This document shows positions 37,384 through 40,377 of a stretch of 40,377 nt of DNA, one piece after another. The first letter of the stretch is position 1, and every line of letters starts with the position of its first letter. A program made the position numbers and the translations under genes. The notes under the pieces are model-generated. The model had not been told where the DNA came from. It was given only the letters and a program-made list of their open reading frames with translations, and made no database searches. Origin of the DNA: an uncultured Rhizobiaceae group bacterium (lineage in GTDB: Bacteria > Pseudomonadota > Alphaproteobacteria > Rhizobiales > Rhizobiaceae); NCBI GenBank assembly GCA_938030595.1, contig CALHIB010000002.1:1-40377 (forward strand). The letters run 5' to 3'.

Positions 37384-39303
37384 TTAAGAGCTTATATTGA
37401 TTGACCTGGCTTTTTCAGTTGCCTTGAAAGCTTTAATCAAATGGGCATCTCTTGCGTACATATCGTTGAAATATTTGACCGTGCCATCTTCTTGCGGCCA
37501 AGCTGTGAAGTAAGAGATATAAACTGGAACTTTTACAGATAGTTTTTCAGTTTTATTTTTCCCAGGTTTAATTTTCGCAAAAATTTGACTTTTGCTTTTA
37601 CCAAGAACAGCTGCAGCCATTGCTTGTGGATCATGTAGTCTGACACAACCATGACTAAATGCCCTGTGCTCTCTTTTAAAGAGGCTTTTGGCAGGTGTGT
37701 CATGCATGTATATCGCATGTTTATTGGGGAACATGATTTTCAATGATCCCAAAGCATTTTTGGGGCCAGGTTTTTGACGTACACTGAACTGTGGGTTAGT
37801 ACCAATTTCACTCCAGTTGATATTTGAAGAACTTAACTTCTTGCCTCCCCATGACCTAAGCTCGTAACCACGTTGATCAAGATATCCTGGATTGGACAAA
37901 GACTTTGGCGCAAACTCATTGACTATGATTGAACGCGGCACACCCCAATACGGATTGAAAGTTACATGCTCAATCTCGTCATAAAAGAAATTTGTCTGGT
38001 TTGATTTCTTGCCAACAACAACACGCATCGACAAGGCTTCTTTGCCATTTTCTATGTATCGAGCGCGGTATTCAGGTTGGTTGATAAAAACATGTCTCTC
38101 ACCAAATTGATGTGGATGCCAGCGTAATCGCTCCATAGATAGTGCAATCTTCATCTCTTTATCAGCAGATGAAATACCAGCAAGCTTTGAAATTGTATTT
38201 CTTCCAATGATGCCGTCAGCACCAAGGCCAGCTTCTTTTTGATAGGCTTTCACCACCGCCACGAGTTCTTTTGAATAATCAAGATAGCCATAATACTCAT
38301 TCAAGACTTCTGAATGCGTCTCCAATAGAGCAGCAGAGCCACGCTTTTTAATTGCCATAATGACATTTGGCAGTTCAGCGTGAGACTGGCGAGGTTTAAT
38401 GAAGGTTTTTGGATTCAACTCAATCAGATCGTCTTCCGCATTTCGAAGTGCGGCAAGTTCACGCTTCAAAGCTACAAATTTTTTATTCGAAGGATGCAGA
38501 GTTTGCAGAGTGTGTTGCAAAATACTGCTATCCATAACCTCTTCCAAAACATCAGAAGATTGGCCGTAATGAACCGGAAAGTCATGATAGCCACTCAACC
38601 GATTTGGATTAATTGTTCCAAATTTGGCATCCATTGCGTATCGTAAAACGGCTGTAGTCAATGAAATTTCACGATCTATCTTTTCACGCGACAATGCTTT
38701 TTCATCCAGATCTATTGCCAATCTGGAGGCATCTACACTGTAATCACTTGGCCGCAGACCATATTCATTTGCTTGAGCGAGCACCTTAAAAGTCGATTTT
38801 GCCTTCTGGTTCCAGTTACCATCACTGTCTAGCCAATGATAATCTTGATTTTCTTTATAGAATTCAGAAACAGCTTCAGCCAGATGATTTTCAGCGCGCA
38901 AGTTCATTTTACCAGCATTGACTATATCAGCTGTAAGTGTCGTGATATTTACCTCATTTGCTTGATCAAGGTTATTGCCGGTTTCTGCCAAGGCAAAACT
39001 GACAGGTGCTGCAGCAAGAATAATTGGAGCGCGCTTCACAACGCGGTAGGTGTAATTTTTACTGGTTTGAACTTTCGCTAATTTTTTCTTCGGCTTGGGC
39101 TTGATTGATTGCGTAGTAAGATTTTGCTTATTTTGCTGATTTTGCAAAGCTTGCAATCTTTGTTTTTTTCTCAGCTTTCTCTCATGTGCTTTTTTGAAAA
39201 GAACTTCAAAAAGAGATTTTCTTTTCTGCGCAGCATCAGCAATAGCTGGTACGGATAAAACACTACCGGCAATTAAAGCAGATAAAAGCAAACGAGTATT
39301 CAT
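37384..39303 (-). CDS. L,D-transpeptidase family protein (YcbB/LdtD-like) with peptidoglycan-binding domain
   Basis: VVKAYQKEAGLGADGIIGRNTISKL (PG-binding); FNPYWGVPRSIIVNEFAP; HDTPAKSLFKREHRAFSHGCVRLHDP catalytic motif; start chosen at signal peptide MNTRLLLSALIAG. Confidence 0.93.
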   Translation of the reverse strand: MNTRLLLSALIAGSVLSVPAIADAAQKRKSLFEVLFKKAHERKLRKKQRLQALQNQQNKQNLTTQSIKPKPKKKLAKVQTSKNYTYRVVKRAPIILAAAPVSFALAETGNNLDQANEVNITTLTADIVNAGKMNLRAENHLAEAVSEFYKENQDYHWLDSDGNWNQKAKSTFKVLAQANEYGLRPSDYSVDASRLAIDLDEKALSREKIDREISLTTAVLRYAMDAKFGTINPNRLSGYHDFPVHYGQSSDVLEEVMDSSILQHTLQTLHPSNKKFVALKRELAALRNAEDDLIELNPKTFIKPRQSHAELPNVIMAIKKRGSAALLETHSEVLNEYYGYLDYSKELVAVVKAYQKEAGLGADGIIGRNTISKLAGISSADKEMKIALSMERLRWHPHQFGERHVFINQPEYRARYIENGKEALSMRVVVGKKSNQTNFFYDEIEHVTFNPYWGVPRSIIVNEFAPKSLSNPGYLDQRGYELRSWGGKKLSSSNINWSEIGTNPQFSVRQKPGPKNALGSLKIMFPNKHAIYMHDTPAKSLFKREHRAFSHGCVRLHDPQAMAAAVLGKSKSQIFAKIKPGKNKTEKLSVKVPVYISYFTAWPQEDGTVKYFNDMYARDAHLIKAFKATEKARSINISS

Positions 39304-39460
39304 AGAAATCTTCCTTGTAAAAGGGCGAAAGAGAAAATTACCTAACGTCATCATCTAGCATTGAAGTAATTGTCATTTCAAATCACAATTATTCTTAAAC
39401 CAAATATATTAATGAATGTGACACATATCACACAATACTATTTTACAAATATAGCCGCAT

Positions 39461-39490
39461 TAAAAAAAATGCCCGAACAAGCCGGGCATT
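39461..39490 (-). terminator. Rho-independent terminator for rpsD
   Basis: AATGCCCG(39468-39475)/CGGGCATT(39483-39490); minus strand followed by T-run. Confidence 0.88.
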
Positions 39491-39514
39491 AGAAATCTCA
39501 GATATTCGTCAAGC

Positions 39515-40132
39515 TTAGCGTGAGTAGAATTCAACCACCAGGTTTGGTTCCATAACAACTGGGTAAGGAACATCACCAAATGCTGGCTTACGAACGTATG
39601 TAGCCGTCATTTTGCTGTGATCTGCATCAATGTAATCAGGAACATCGCGCTCAGCCAATTGAATAGCTTCCAGTACAAAAGCGAGTTGCTTTGACTTTTC
39701 ACGAACTTCAATCACATCACCAACTTTACAACGGTATGATGAAATATCTACTTTAGAACCGTTTACTTTAACGTGACCGTGGTTGATGAACTGACGCGCA
39801 GCAAAAACTGTTGCAACGAATTTTGCACGATACACGATTGCATCAAGACGGCTTTCCAGAAGACCAATCAGGTTTTCAGATGTATCACCTTTTTGACGAA
39901 CAGCTTCACCATAGATTTTACGGAATTGTTTTTCAGAAATGTTACCGTAGTAACCTTTCAATTTTTGCTTCGCATGAAGCTGGATACCAAAATCAGATGG
40001 TTTACCTTTGCGACGCTGACCATGTTCACCTGGGCCGTACTCACGACGGTTCACAGGTGATTTTGGACGACCCCAAATATTTTCGCCTAGACGACGATCA
40101 ATTTTATATTTAGCAGAAATACGCTTGCTCAT
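39515..40132 (-). CDS. rpsD: 30S ribosomal protein S4
   Basis: [74 protein letters not shown]...[13 protein letters not shown]...[14 protein letters not shown]. Confidence 0.98.
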   Translation of the reverse strand: MSKRISAKYKIDRRLGENIWGRPKSPVNRREYGPGEHGQRRKGKPSDFGIQLHAKQKLKGYYGNISEKQFRKIYGEAVRQKGDTSENLIGLLESRLDAIVYRAKFVATVFAARQFINHGHVKVNGSKVDISSYRCKVGDVIEVREKSKQLAFVLEAIQLAERDVPDYIDADHSKMTATYVRKPAFGDVPYPVVMEPNLVVEFYSR

Positions 40133-40162
40133 TACATTTCCTTACGTAATATCAAAGTATTG

Positions 40163-40187
40163 CATCCAAAACCTCATGTTTTGGATG
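40163..40187 (-). promoter_or_regulatory. Perfect hairpin in the rpsD 5' leader (candidate cis-regulatory RNA)
   Basis: CATCCAAAAC(40163-40172) CTCAT GTTTTGGATG(40178-40187): 10-bp perfect stem, no T-run, 31-55 nt upstream of the rpsD start. Confidence 0.45.
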
Positions 40188-40377
40188 AAGGAAACGTACC
40201 CTCCTCTGCAAGACCATTTAGCCCTACCGACAGAAAACCTCACTCACGTTTTGTGAAAGTAATCACGGGATACGTTAGTCGTTAAAAAATACGAATATCA
40301 AATAACTTGTGTGAAATAGTCTATTAGTCGGTATAAAGTCAAGGATTATATGCAATTTATGCAGGTTTTAAGCCAAA

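Noticed and set aside
40142-40149. TTACGTAA palindrome near rpsD and TTACGctaCGTAA at 19845-19857 as a shared operator
   Set aside because: Short AT-rich matches with different geometry; likely chance in this composition.

Overview
This 40.4 kb window appears to be a chromosomal housekeeping region of an AT-rich alphaproteobacterium. Support comes from the accB-accC-aat-DUF2155-NDUFA12 neighbourhood, the mrcA-amiC-rne neighbourhood, and an RNase E with a large insertion in its S1 domain. I call about 38 coding features. No rRNA, tRNA, CRISPR array, transposase or prophage was recognised. Gene content: cysteine synthase (partial), AlaX-like editing protein, sseA, ald/lrp, MFS transporter, ring-cleaving dioxygenase, nitroreductase, two MMPL/RND exporters, M48-TPR protease, DsbA-like protein, accBC, aat, bluB, Glu dehydrogenase, gatB, a GGDEF gene, PBP1a, amidase, rne, sfsA, map, radC, L,D-transpeptidase and rpsD. 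The best candidates for something undescribed are: (1) a two-gene cassette, MMPL/RND exporter plus small secreted Cys-pair protein, present twice as diverged paralogs about 23 kb apart; (2) a membrane GGDEF gene with an in-frame TAA in its N-terminal membrane region and a degenerate GGDEF signature; (3) a perfect hairpin in the rpsD leader that is not a terminator; (4) repeated basic KPKRRxTRRKKA cassettes shared by the RNase E S1 insertion and its C-terminal tail. Nothing here is an obvious novel defence or mobile system. All assignments come from reading motifs and context, with no database search.
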